Of a stretch of 64,000 nucleotides of DNA, positions 24,035-32,216 are shown one piece after another (the stretch's first letter is position 1; each line of letters opens with the position of its first letter). Made by a program: the position numbers and the translations under genes. The notes below the pieces were generated by a model. The model ran no database searches and was not told the DNA's origin. It saw only the letters and a program-made list of their open reading frames with translations. The stretch is from Natronobacterium texcoconense (lineage in GTDB: Archaea; Halobacteriota; Halobacteria; Halobacteriales; Natrialbaceae): positions 1,302,001 to 1,366,000 of the forward strand of contig NZ_FNLC01000001.1 of assembly GCF_900104065.1 (NCBI RefSeq), in the 5' to 3' direction.

Positions 24035-27000
24035 ACTTCACCCCCTGGAAATGATATGTAATTTGAGAACTCTTGGAGATTATTTACTACCGTTTCAGCC
24101 GACTCTGCAGCTTCTGCGGCTTGATTATCGATCTCTTTTGTTTTCTTATTGAGTTGGTTTAGTTGATTCACATCATCTTCAACATGCCTATCCAGTGTTT
24201 CGAGAAGATCGGAACGTTCTATGGGAACTTCTGAAGTTCCTAATCGAGTTGAGAAATCAAACACACATCTTCCCAATTCGTCTAAGAATGTTTGTAGCTC
24301 AGCCTGATTGATAGATGTCTGGCTGAGTGTTGTAGTAGAATTTAACCACTTACGAAGAGAGCGATACTCATCTTTGAGTTCGTTAATATTTGAGTAGAGA
24401 TTAACTTTCCCTAATGGATCTTGGAACTGATCCACGGCATTCTGCATGACGCTTTCGTATCTATCAGCGATACTCCATAGGACTGCTGCAGCAGCAGCGA
24501 GTTTTGAATTATTCTCAACCTCTGTGGCTAAGTCTCCGACACCCTCGGAAACGGCTTGGATGTTCTCACGGTAGGCAGAGACATTTGATTCTTGGAATCG
24601 TATCGGTTCCAGGTCTGTAACATCGGCAGGTGGTTCTATGTTCTTATTTAGATATTCAATTTGCTCATTGACATCGCCCATTCGCCTGTCCAGTTTATTG
24701 AGCTTATGTTGCAGGTCTTTAAGATCATCTACCAAAAGAGTGCTATCTTCATGTAGAACCCATTCTAATAATAAGCCTCGAAAGAGATCTTCGGTCTGAC
24801 GCTTCCCCGCTGATAAATCGGTCAGAACCGCTAAGCCCTTTTCTTCTTCGTCACGATCTTTATTAATGTGGACTATTCTGTCATAGACTACTTCTTTACC
24901 TTCATTATTCAATTCACAAAGAAATGCGAGCGCTCGTTGCAAGCGTAAGACTGGACGACGAAGTTGGCCATCTTCGGTAAGGTATTTGTGCCGAACCTCC
25001 ATCGCACGGCCATGAATCCCATTGTTCTCACCTTCGAATACCCGATTAAAGAAATACTGAGCTCGAAACCACCTGGTGTTCGGTGCGTAGTCTTCGTGGT
25101 AGGCTTGTTCCAGAGCAGATATGAGTTGCTGATGGGGAACGTCCTTATTGATAGATCGCTCGGCAAATACTAGTCCATACTCTAACCCATGTTTTGGCGT
25201 GGCACTTGTGCTTGACTTCCCATAATATGGCATTCGGCCATCCAAAGCTGGGTCTTGCCAAATTAGATATTCCGTTTCTTGCAATGTGTATGCGTTGGTG
25301 AACGATGCTTTGGAACTCCGAGCGGATTGAGTCCCGAGGCGCTCTAAATCAGTGAATAATGCATTGATTGTATTTCGAACCTGGTCGTCTGTTGCTTGTG
25401 GAATAACCGTTTTTTCAATAAGTTCAGACCCAATGACTCCCGAAAAGTCATGGATGTCTAGATAGTGATTCAGTTGTAGGATGAAGTCCCAGAGACGTTG
25501 ACCACCAACATATTCAATAGTCAGTAGTTCGTGTTCTGTAAGTCGTTTAGCATGCGTTGGTATACTCCATTTCTCAGCTTCCGTACTATCAGGGAGTAAC
25601 ACGACAGTTGTCTCAGTGACATCAGATTGCTCTGAAAGTTTTTCAAAGACGGACTGTAGGGCATCTTCTGTAGGACATAATCGAACTTTCAGATTTCCGC
25701 CTCTGAAAGATAACTGAGGATCAAACCGTATTGCTGATGAATTGGCCTTTCGAAGTTCAATAGTATCCATCTCAGTCAATTCTTCAGGATTCAAAGCAAG
25801 TGGGGGATACGCCTCTCGGATGATGGCGGGATTCACCGTCCACACTTGTACGTCATACTCATCAATTTTTTCGAGGGGATCGTACAGATTTGACCAAGTA
25901 TTTGCTATAGATGTGATGTCCACGTCGCCTAATAATTGTGTAGCGTCTTTTCTTGTGTCACCTCGTTTTTCGAAAGAAGAAATAAAATCGATAACCGTCT
26001 TGAGAAGGCCCTCCATATATTCATCTCGCGAAAAGGCACCACTAGGAAGAAACTTCTTTTTGGCTTTTGTATCTTCAGTTACCCATCCAGTCGGGGGTGA
26101 AAACCCTTCAAGAACATCAAGTAAGTTGTCACTGATGATTTCAAATACATCTCCAGATAATTCTGCTTGATTTTGAATTGCATCAAGAAGGACTGTATGT
26201 GCCTCTGAAACCGAAATGGCTGTATTGGTGCTTTCAATGATCCAATCATCATAGGCAGGTTGTTCGAAGAGAACAGTTCGCTTGGCATCGATCAATTTGT
26301 TTCCTGGAACATCCGAATCACTCCAAACTGGAGCAATTGAATCGGCGCCATAGTACGAATGGCTTGAGGATTCGTCAAACCATTTGATAAATGAATCGTC
26401 ATTCCAGTCCTCAGCGCTAGGTAAGTTACTGCTATGGTTAGTGATCCAACCCGCACGGCCTCGAGAGAGCCACCAAAGACCGTTGGATAGTGTTGTGGGT
26501 TGGTGGTTGTTGTTGAGTTGGTCCCAAATTGTGTCAACATCTATGATAGGGATACGAGCTTCTGAAAAACGCCTACGATCGGCTTCTCCGATAAGTTCGT
26601 AGGCGGATACGAGTCCAAAGCTCCAAACTTGAAAGATGTCAGTCAGTCCGTCAAGGATCTCACGTAGTGGATTGGCGTCATCCACATCCATGTATTCATC
26701 CAGTTCTTCGTATTTTTGCTCGACTTCGTCAATCAATAATATTCTTTTGTCCGTGGATATGTTTGAACCTTGAATGAAGTTTGAATAGAATTCATCCTTT
26801 CGCTCTGTAGTTCGAAATTCCGGAAGCCAATCAGAGTCTTCTCCTTTAAGTATTTTTGATGTTTCTTGGCTTATATTCTCTTCCAACCATTCTACGATTG
26901 GCTTGTCCGATGATTCATGAGCGTCCAGGATGGTCTTCAGATCAGTATAGACTGCGGGGATATCCCGCTTCCATCCTCGACGACATACTTCATACAAATA

Positions 27001-27192
27001 TTGGGTCTTTCCAGCGCCGTAGGGGCCTACAACAGCGAGTGGATTCAAGCCTTGACCAGCTTCAAAGTCATCTAATTTAGTATTTAGCTCACGGTCTAAT
27101 TCCCGATGACGATCACTCAGACTGGTATCCCATGCGACCGTGGGGTCAGCATTGAATTCGTCAGGCAAGGTAGTATCACTTGTTCTGAGCAA
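24031..27192 (-). CDS. Cassette protein B: 1053-aa P-loop ATPase
   Basis: 1053 residues. Walker A is GPYGAGKT at residues 56-63 and Walker B RILLIDEVEQ at 150-159 (Asp155, Glu156), followed by a sensor-like segment (VWSFGLVSAYELIG) and SEARIPIIDVD. This places it with large STAND/AAA-type ATPases found in defence loci, such as the P-loop proteins of BREX- and Dpt-like systems, although I cannot match it to one. The last 400 residues are predicted to be long helices (for example DLKDLQHKLNKLDRRMGDVNEQIEYLNKNIE). The frame needs a TTG start at 27192; a weak GGAAG lies about 10 bases upstream. It follows the membrane-protein gene by 15 bases. Confidence 0.88.
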   Translation of the reverse strand: MLRTSDTTLPDEFNADPTVAWDTSLSDRHRELDRELNTKLDDFEAGQGLNPLAVVGPYGAGKTQYLYEVCRRGWKRDIPAVYTDLKTILDAHESSDKPIVEWLEENISQETSKILKGEDSDWLPEFRTTERKDEFYSNFIQGSNISTDKRILLIDEVEQKYEELDEYMDVDDANPLREILDGLTDIFQVWSFGLVSAYELIGEADRRRFSEARIPIIDVDTIWDQLNNNHQPTTLSNGLWWLSRGRAGWITNHSSNLPSAEDWNDDSFIKWFDESSSHSYYGADSIAPVWSDSDVPGNKLIDAKRTVLFEQPAYDDWIIESTNTAISVSEAHTVLLDAIQNQAELSGDVFEIISDNLLDVLEGFSPPTGWVTEDTKAKKKFLPSGAFSRDEYMEGLLKTVIDFISSFEKRGDTRKDATQLLGDVDITSIANTWSNLYDPLEKIDEYDVQVWTVNPAIIREAYPPLALNPEELTEMDTIELRKANSSAIRFDPQLSFRGGNLKVRLCPTEDALQSVFEKLSEQSDVTETTVVLLPDSTEAEKWSIPTHAKRLTEHELLTIEYVGGQRLWDFILQLNHYLDIHDFSGVIGSELIEKTVIPQATDDQVRNTINALFTDLERLGTQSARSSKASFTNAYTLQETEYLIWQDPALDGRMPYYGKSSTSATPKHGLEYGLVFAERSINKDVPHQQLISALEQAYHEDYAPNTRWFRAQYFFNRVFEGENNGIHGRAMEVRHKYLTEDGQLRRPVLRLQRALAFLCELNNEGKEVVYDRIVHINKDRDEEEKGLAVLTDLSAGKRQTEDLFRGLLLEWVLHEDSTLLVDDLKDLQHKLNKLDRRMGDVNEQIEYLNKNIEPPADVTDLEPIRFQESNVSAYRENIQAVSEGVGDLATEVENNSKLAAAAAVLWSIADRYESVMQNAVDQFQDPLGKVNLYSNINELKDEYRSLRKWLNSTTTLSQTSINQAELQTFLDELGRCVFDFSTRLGTSEVPIERSDLLETLDRHVEDDVNQLNQLNKKTKEIDNQAAEAAESAETVVNNLQEFSNYISFPGGEV

Positions 27193-27207
27193 TATATATA
27201 TTCTTCC

Positions 27208-27972
27208 CTACTTATTGTCGGGCTTGCGCGGGTTAGTATAATGGAGTTTCCTGATAGCGAGATGGCCTTGGCGCACATTTGGCTTGATTTTCACCTCCGT
27301 TAAGTATTGCTGGCCAGTGTACTCATCAAATGAGTCCAATACGACCTCTGTATGTTGAGAATCATTAGGTTCCAAACGGGGTGCCTCGTCATCACCGAAT
27401 TCTACTCGCTTCCAGTCTCGCGTTACCCCAGAATCTGGACAGACGGCGCGACACATTACAGTGAGGTTGTCTGCACTTGCATCTCCGAAATTTTCTAATC
27501 TAATTCGCTGTTTGACGACAAACTCATCATCTTCTCGGTCAACTAAATTTGTATCTGACTCCTTTGACCAGGGGGGGTTCTGATTAAACTCGACACTTAA
27601 TATCGGCACCTCCTTTCGGAGAGTTCCTTCTAAAAAAAGAATTGTGGCATAGAAGGCGGTAACGTTGACTATGAGATCGTCCGTGAACGGAAGGAATACA
27701 ACGAATGCCATTAAGCTTGCACCCCCAATTACCCAGGATGTATGTGAGTAAGGAAAAACTGGCCAATAAGCGTAGAACCTATTATAAAACCATCCAATGA
27801 ATCTTATAGCAAGTGGCCATCCGTTCTTATACGCATATCGCAACCCGAATATTATTCCAACGAGAAAAATGGTGGCTGCACCGGCAATGAGACATCGCTG
27901 ACTCGGGAGATTGAACTGTAACGAGTTCAAATCCCAATCACGCAAGAGTATGTAGAGAGATAATTCTCCCAT
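27208..27972 (-). CDS. Cassette protein A: three-helix membrane protein with soluble C-terminal domain
   Basis: 254 residues. Three hydrophobic segments lie at about residues 26-48, 79-95 and 99-117. The last 130 residues are a soluble beta-rich domain (VEFNQNPPWSKES, FVVKQRIRLENFGDASADNLTVMCRA, EYTGQQYLTEVKIKPNV) that resembles an Ig-like or CARDB-type fold. It is followed by the ATPase gene after only 15 bases. A membrane protein paired with a large ATPase suggests an effector or a sensor at the membrane. I do not recognise the family. AT-rich. Confidence 0.8.
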   Translation of the reverse strand: MGELSLYILLRDWDLNSLQFNLPSQRCLIAGAATIFLVGIIFGLRYAYKNGWPLAIRFIGWFYNRFYAYWPVFPYSHTSWVIGGASLMAFVVFLPFTDDLIVNVTAFYATILFLEGTLRKEVPILSVEFNQNPPWSKESDTNLVDREDDEFVVKQRIRLENFGDASADNLTVMCRAVCPDSGVTRDWKRVEFGDDEAPRLEPNDSQHTEVVLDSFDEYTGQQYLTEVKIKPNVRQGHLAIRKLHYTNPRKPDNK

Positions 27973-28044
27973 AATATGCTTTCTATCCTACCAAACCGAT
28001 CAGTGTTTAAAGAAATTTATGATATGTGACCGAAAGAGATTCAA

Positions 28045-28920
28045 TTATACCTCCGAAATGCGCGAATAGTCTATTGCCTGGGTCTGTAGTGTGATGCTGT
28101 TATCATAAGCATTGTAGATGTTCTTGTCGATCTTGCCACCATCTCGCTCATCGTACTGCATCTCGTGCCACCAGATATGTTTCAGGCATTGTTCGTCTTG
28201 GAGATCTCCAACATCAGTAGTGATCTTGAATAAGATCTCTGCAAAGTGGATTTCGTCCAATGATGGCAATTCGGGGTCAGGGTTATCTGATGAGGGGTAT
28301 TCGTTCGGGAAGACGACTACGTCAGGGATCACGCGACCGTTCTCCGTACGGGCACCGGCTGGTGGATCACGGATGATCATGTACTGCGGGTCTTCTTCTT
28401 GGTTCAGTCCCCATCGAACTGCCCGGTTGATGACCTCGTTCAGCCGGGACGCAGGGGACTTGGTGTTTCGAGCATTCCGCTCACTCCACAGCATCAGTGT
28501 ATCGGTATTGGTTGGAACCAGTAGATGACCGATACTCTGCCCTTCACCTCCCTTCACGTCCATCGCAAACATCTTACCAGTGTCTTTGAGTCGGCCTTTG
28601 AAGTCGATACGTTCACTCCCACGCTGGTCAGTGAATGAGAGGTATCCTTGCTCCTCGGCGGGTTCCAAGAAGACCTCGCGGACTATATCCTCATTGTCCG
28701 CGCCGTGGGACTGGCGGAAAGTCCCCCCGAGTGAGAAGACTGCATCTTTGAGTTCGCGTTGGTAGTCGCCGGCATCAATGTCCCAACCCTCAAATACCTC
28801 TGGATGTTCATTCCCGAGCGACTTAATGAGTTCCTTCACCTCGTCCAAGGTCTGTTCGCGTTCGTCGGTACCCAAATCGGTAAACCCGAGTGTATCGGTC
28901 CAAGGATTTTTGCCAGACAC
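28045..28920 (-). CDS. Probable PD-(D/E)XK restriction endonuclease
   Basis: 291 residues. The segment ERIDFKGRLKDTGKMFAMDVKGGEG contains two D-x-K motifs about 15 residues apart, fitting the acidic plus (D/E)xK core of PD-(D/E)XK nucleases. FSLGGTFRQSHGADNEDIV precedes it, and IIRDPPAGARTENGRVIPDVVVFPNEYP follows. The C-terminus (CLKHIWWHEMQYDERDGG) may take part in DNA recognition. Its position 126 bases downstream of a DNA methyltransferase on the same strand, with AT-rich composition, supports a restriction role. The recognition sequence is unknown. The family match is by motif only. Confidence 0.65.
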   Translation of the reverse strand: MSGKNPWTDTLGFTDLGTDEREQTLDEVKELIKSLGNEHPEVFEGWDIDAGDYQRELKDAVFSLGGTFRQSHGADNEDIVREVFLEPAEEQGYLSFTDQRGSERIDFKGRLKDTGKMFAMDVKGGEGQSIGHLLVPTNTDTLMLWSERNARNTKSPASRLNEVINRAVRWGLNQEEDPQYMIIRDPPAGARTENGRVIPDVVVFPNEYPSSDNPDPELPSLDEIHFAEILFKITTDVGDLQDEQCLKHIWWHEMQYDERDGGKIDKNIYNAYDNSITLQTQAIDYSRISEV

Positions 28921-29046
28921 ATGAGAACCCCTATACTACGACAAGATAATCTATGAATCCTCAATCGGCTATGTATTGTCTTTTGCCTAGGTAATTAATT
29001 CAACTGGGAATTTTCGACTGGAGTTCAAAGTGAGGGTACTGGCTGT

Positions 29047-29829
29047 TCAGAACTCAGTTAGTGAGCGTTGTTGTACAGACACGAGCCGCTCACCGATAAC
29101 TTCCCGGAACTCCTCGTTCAGCTCGTAGCCAATACATCGGCGATCGAGTTCGAGAGCAGAAGCTGCGGTTGTCCCACTTCCGAAAAATGGGTCAAGGATT
29201 GTATCGCCCGGTTCCGTCGAAATCTTGGCAATACGGTCGATGAGCGATGTCGGGTAAGGGGCCTTATGTAGCACGTTCTGGCCGACACTCCCTCGCTTCA
29301 CTGGGTGTCGCCACAGATTACCGAGACGGTGTTCCTCCGCGATGGCAGGGTCTTCGGGACCGTTTTGTCCCTCTTCTTCGCGGAATTTGTGGTGCTTCGA
29401 CTTTGATAAGTAGACGACATATTCCCTTTTGTTTACCACGTTGCGGTCGGTCATGCCAGCTATGGCGGTGGGCTTGTACCAAGTGACCAAGTCCTGAAGG
29501 ACAAACCCTACATCCTCAGCTCGTTCAGCGATGTGATATGGAAGGAGTTGGAGATCCCCACGCTCCATGACGGTGTCCACCACCACCCACATTGTCCCAT
29601 CGGTGCGTAGTACGTCATAGCACTCGCTCCAGACTGCCTCCATCCGGTCATGATAGTGCTCATATGACTCGTCGGCTGTCCCAATTTGGTTTTCGTGCCC
29701 GTAGTCCTTGAGGTCCCAGTACGGTGGAGAGGTGATGACCGATTGGACGGTTCCATCTTCGACCTCATCCATGTTTTCACTCGAACTCCAGTAGACTTCG
29801 AGGCCGTCGAATGTATCGAGATCAGTCAT
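29047..29829 (-). CDS. DNA methyltransferase, SPPY/FGSGTT type (beta class)
   Basis: 260 residues. The catalytic motif TSPPYW is at residues 33-38 and the AdoMet-binding motif DPFFGSGTT at 213-221, the order of beta-class N4-cytosine or N6-adenine methyltransferases. TSPPYW is typical of N4-cytosine enzymes. LRTDGTMWVVVDTVME, ITWYKPTA-like and REYVVYLSKSKHHKF are the other family blocks, and the length suits a compact enzyme with a small target-recognition part. Its ATG directly follows the stop of the methyltransferase-fold partner (TAA at 29830-29832), so the two are coupled. It presumably protects host DNA against the nuclease encoded downstream. Confidence 0.9.
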   Translation of the reverse strand: MTDLDTFDGLEVYWSSSENMDEVEDGTVQSVITSPPYWDLKDYGHENQIGTADESYEHYHDRMEAVWSECYDVLRTDGTMWVVVDTVMERGDLQLLPYHIAERAEDVGFVLQDLVTWYKPTAIAGMTDRNVVNKREYVVYLSKSKHHKFREEEGQNGPEDPAIAEEHRLGNLWRHPVKRGSVGQNVLHKAPYPTSLIDRIAKISTEPGDTILDPFFGSGTTAASALELDRRCIGYELNEEFREVIGERLVSVQQRSLTEF

Positions 29830-30555
29830 TTACTCGTTCACCTCTTCACGTAGTGCTGTAGCATCCAGTTGCTCAATAACGCGTTCCTCACCAGTCACGA
29901 CATCGTCGATGTCGTCTGCCCAAAGTGTACAGACAGTCTCGCCTTCGTCTGATCCCACGAGAACGCACCGGCGGAGTGCCTCGTGGAGGGGGATTGGTTC
30001 TACCTCGTCAACCTCTTGATTGTCGGTTTGTGTACGATCTTCATCTAGCCAGACGTTGCCCGGATCCTTGCCGTCAGGATTGTAGCGGCGGACCTTTGTA
30101 TCGTGATAGGCACTGTTACCTTCTTCACGTTTGCCACCCCATTCATTGCCCTCGTATACGTGTGCCACTCGAATATCATCCTTATGGAACTGATAATTAC
30201 GCTTGTCTTTCACGAAGAACAGAATTTCATCATATGCCGATTCCATATCCCCGTCACGGTCCTCCCAACGGTGGACGGTTATCGTGTTCTTCAGGATGAG
30301 CCCTGATTCTTCTCTAGCGTAGTCGGATACTGCCATCGCAACAGGCCACATACAGCCGTCTCGATACGCGTTCGGCGCTACGACCCACAGCGTCTCGGTT
30401 GGATTCATGCGCTCATAGATAGCGCTCCAAATCCCATCCGTGGCATTGAAAACATCGCCTTGGGTGTCGGCATCTGACACTACTCTTCCGAGGTCTACGA
30501 GATACATCCGATTGGTCTCTCGTTTACTCTTTGGAGCACTTGACTGTTGCACCAT
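29830..30555 (-). CDS. Methyltransferase-fold protein lacking catalytic and AdoMet motifs
   Basis: 241 residues from an ATG at 30555 (a GTG at 30561 would add two). Its middle aligns with the neighbouring active enzyme: AIYERMNPTETLWVVAPNAY against CYDVLRTDGTMWVVVDTVM, then LILKNTITVHRW and YDEILFFVKDKRNYQFHKDD against VTWYKP and REYVVYLSKSKHHKF, and PGNVWLDEDRT against LGNLWRHP. No SPPY occurs near the start, and the DPFFGSGTT site is replaced by VLVGSDEGETVCTLWAD. It is therefore probably a non-catalytic partner that dimerises with the active enzyme and recognises DNA, as known for heteromeric methyltransferases. It is first in the minus-strand run. Confidence 0.75.
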   Translation of the reverse strand: MVQQSSAPKSKRETNRMYLVDLGRVVSDADTQGDVFNATDGIWSAIYERMNPTETLWVVAPNAYRDGCMWPVAMAVSDYAREESGLILKNTITVHRWEDRDGDMESAYDEILFFVKDKRNYQFHKDDIRVAHVYEGNEWGGKREEGNSAYHDTKVRRYNPDGKDPGNVWLDEDRTQTDNQEVDEVEPIPLHEALRRCVLVGSDEGETVCTLWADDIDDVVTGEERVIEQLDATALREEVNE

Positions 30556-30640
30556 CTTCACGCATAGATAGCCATCTAACTATGCATAGGTATTTGGGTA
30601 TACATCGCTTATCAACGACCCATACAAATCCCAGGACGAA

Positions 30641-30877
30641 ATGGGGCTAACCCTGACAGACGCGAAGCGTAGGATACTCTCTCAACTTGATGAAGAACCC
30701 CGTCACGGCTACGCACTTGCCAAAGACCTCGGCAGACAAGGCCCTACAGTATACGAACACCTACAGGAACTAGAAGAGGCTGGGTATGTAGAGGGGGAGC
30801 AAGAAGGTCGACGAAAAATATACTCGCTTACCGAGCGCGGCAAACTCACTCTACAAGCCGAACGTGCCGGTGAGTGA
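30641..30877 (+). CDS. PadR-like winged-helix regulator
   Basis: 78 residues, essentially one winged helix: LTDAKRRILSQLDEEPRHGYALAKDLGRQGPTVYEHLQELEEAGYVEGEQEG, then RRKIYSLTERGKLTLQAE. The HGYALAKDLG helix and wing are PadR-like. It diverges from the methyltransferase run across 85 bases of AT-rich DNA (30556-30640), so it may control that operon and itself, as control proteins of restriction systems do. The ATG at 30641 begins the first helix. Regulation is inferred from position only. Confidence 0.78.
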   Translation: MGLTLTDAKRRILSQLDEEPRHGYALAKDLGRQGPTVYEHLQELEEAGYVEGEQEGRRKIYSLTERGKLTLQAERAGE

Positions 30878-31002
30878 ACCTCTTATCCCACTCCTTCGAT
30901 CCTACAGAATATCATCCAAGAACGATTTCACTTTCACTTCCACCCCGCTTTAGAATTACCTCTTTTACATACCCGTTCGTCGCTGTTCATATGGCGGTGG
31001 CG

Positions 31003-31344
31003 ATGAAAATCAGTCTCGAGAATAGGGCAGATCGCTGGCGATTCGCCTGCCCTGCAGGCCATCGAAGCTGGGATATGACGAATCATCACTTCTGGTACGA
31101 TGCATGCTCGAGATCGGCTGACGACGACCTCGAGCCGGAGTTCGACGAACTGCTCGATCTCAAGCGGTACGGACTGGTCCCGCGAAACAAGATCGAACTG
31201 ACGTACCTGGAGAACCAGCCGTATGATAACTGTCGCTCGAGCTCTCGAGACGACCTACGTTCCAAAGGACCTCGAGCATCGCGAAGGCCAGATCAGCCAA
31301 CTCGCTGCCGCACTGGAACCGATATCAGACGGGATGAGCGGTGA
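31003..31344 (+). CDS. Small zinc-binding-like haloarchaeal protein, C-terminus altered
   Basis: 113 residues from an ATG at 31003 (an in-frame ATG at 30991 is also possible). MKISLENRADRWRFACPAGHRSWDMTNHHFWYDACSR has a Cys-His-His-Cys arrangement like a group of small haloarchaeal proteins I have seen near replication genes. Residues 43-75 (LEPEFDELLDLKRYGLVPRNKIEL) also fit. The last 40 residues are basic and read over the first codons of the adjacent Orc1/Cdc6 remnant in another frame. The original C-terminus was therefore probably lost and the present stop at 31344 is accidental. Confidence 0.55.
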   Translation: MKISLENRADRWRFACPAGHRSWDMTNHHFWYDACSRSADDDLEPEFDELLDLKRYGLVPRNKIELTYLENQPYDNCRSSSRDDLRSKGPRASRRPDQPTRCRTGTDIRRDER

Positions 31345-31840
31345 GCACAGCCTGATCTTCGGTCCCTCGGGATGGGGGGGGAAGACGACGCTAGCGAAGT
31401 ACGTCGTCCGGAAACTCCGGCAGGAGTCGTTCGGAGTGCGACGCGCCTACTGGAATTGTATGTCCGGCTCGTCGAAGACCGAAGTGCTGCATGGGCTCGC
31501 ACAGGACTCCGGGATCGGGAATCATCTCTCGAGGGACGGGACAGCTACCAGCACATTTCTCGGTGCGTTTTGCGACACGGATGATCACGATCGACGAAGA
31601 CGACTTTTTCGCGAACCACCAGCTCGACGGACGCGTGAAATCCCGCTTCTCGAGTGGAAGACGCTCCGTTTCCGGAAGTACACGCACGAGGAGTTAGTTG
31701 ATATTCTGTTGACTCGGATCGATGCAGTCCTGCGACCAGGCGTGATCTCCGTGGACGTCGTCGAGTACATCGCCGACATTGCAGCTGGCGACGCCGGGGA
31801 AGCGATCGGACACATCGAGAATCCACCACCCCACACAGCG
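31223..31840 (+). pseudogene. Decayed Orc1/Cdc6-type replication initiator
   Basis: The first part in one frame reads VPKDLEHREGQISQLAAALEPIS, FGPSGWGGKTTLAKYVVRKL and YWNCMSGSSKTEVLHGLAQ, which is Orc1/Cdc6 up to the P-loop region. From about 31577 the match moves to another frame (MITIDEDDFFANHQLDGRVKSRFSS), then returns to the first (LRFRKYTHEELVDILLTRIDAVLRPG, YIADIAAGDAGEAIGHI). The Walker B segment and the C-terminal winged helix are missing, and the P-loop carries an extra residue in a run of eight G. It is a frameshifted, internally deleted relic, probably of a plasmid or island replicon. The frame runs on without a stop into the next gene. Confidence 0.75.
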
Positions 31841-31845
31841 AGCCT

Positions 31846-31851
31846 ATTTAC
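31846..31851 (+). promoter_or_regulatory. TATA-like box of the amphi-Trp gene
   Basis: TATTTA lies about 28 bases upstream of the ATG at 31877, inside the end of the Orc1/Cdc6 relic. Confidence 0.45.
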
Positions 31852-31876
31852 CCACACATCACGTAAGAAACCCTGT

Positions 31877-32161
31877 ATGCCAGAAGAAGTCCTCTTCGAG
31901 ACCGAGAGCCGCCAGGACCGCGCTGCCATCGCGGACTACCTCCGCCAGGTCGCCGACAACCTCGAGTCCGACGCCTCCATCACGCTCACTGCAGGCGACC
32001 AGTCGGTCACCATGGACCCGCCGTCCCAGCCCACCTTCGAGGTGAAGGCCGAACGGGAAGGACCAACGGACGGCCCAGGTGAGCTGAGCATCGAATTCGA
32101 ACTCGAGTGGGACGAGAACGATGACGGCGGCGACGGTGACGGCGACCTCCAGATCGAGTAA
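31877..32161 (+). CDS. Amphi-Trp domain protein
   Basis: 94 residues. MPEEVLFETESRQDRAAIADYLRQVADNLE, then ITLTAGDQSVTMDPPSQPTFEVKAERE and LSIEFELEWDEND are the pattern of the amphi-Trp domain, a small haloarchaeal module of unknown function, followed by an acidic Asp/Gly tail. The ATG at 31877 is chosen because the sequence upstream belongs to the Orc1/Cdc6 relic, although no stop separates them, so a longer false frame exists. It marks the return to core genome. It is probably cytoplasmic. Confidence 0.85.
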   Translation: MPEEVLFETESRQDRAAIADYLRQVADNLESDASITLTAGDQSVTMDPPSQPTFEVKAEREGPTDGPGELSIEFELEWDENDDGGDGDGDLQIE

Positions 32162-32216
32162 CCGAATCGGCTGCCGCTTGCCCTATCCTTTTCTCTCGCA
32201 CCCTCGTCCCACGGGT

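Noticed and set aside
24031..30561. Assignment of the cassette to BREX or DISARM
   Set aside because: No PglZ phosphatase, BrxL, DUF1998 protein or Snf2-type helicase gene was found next to the ATPase and methyltransferase.
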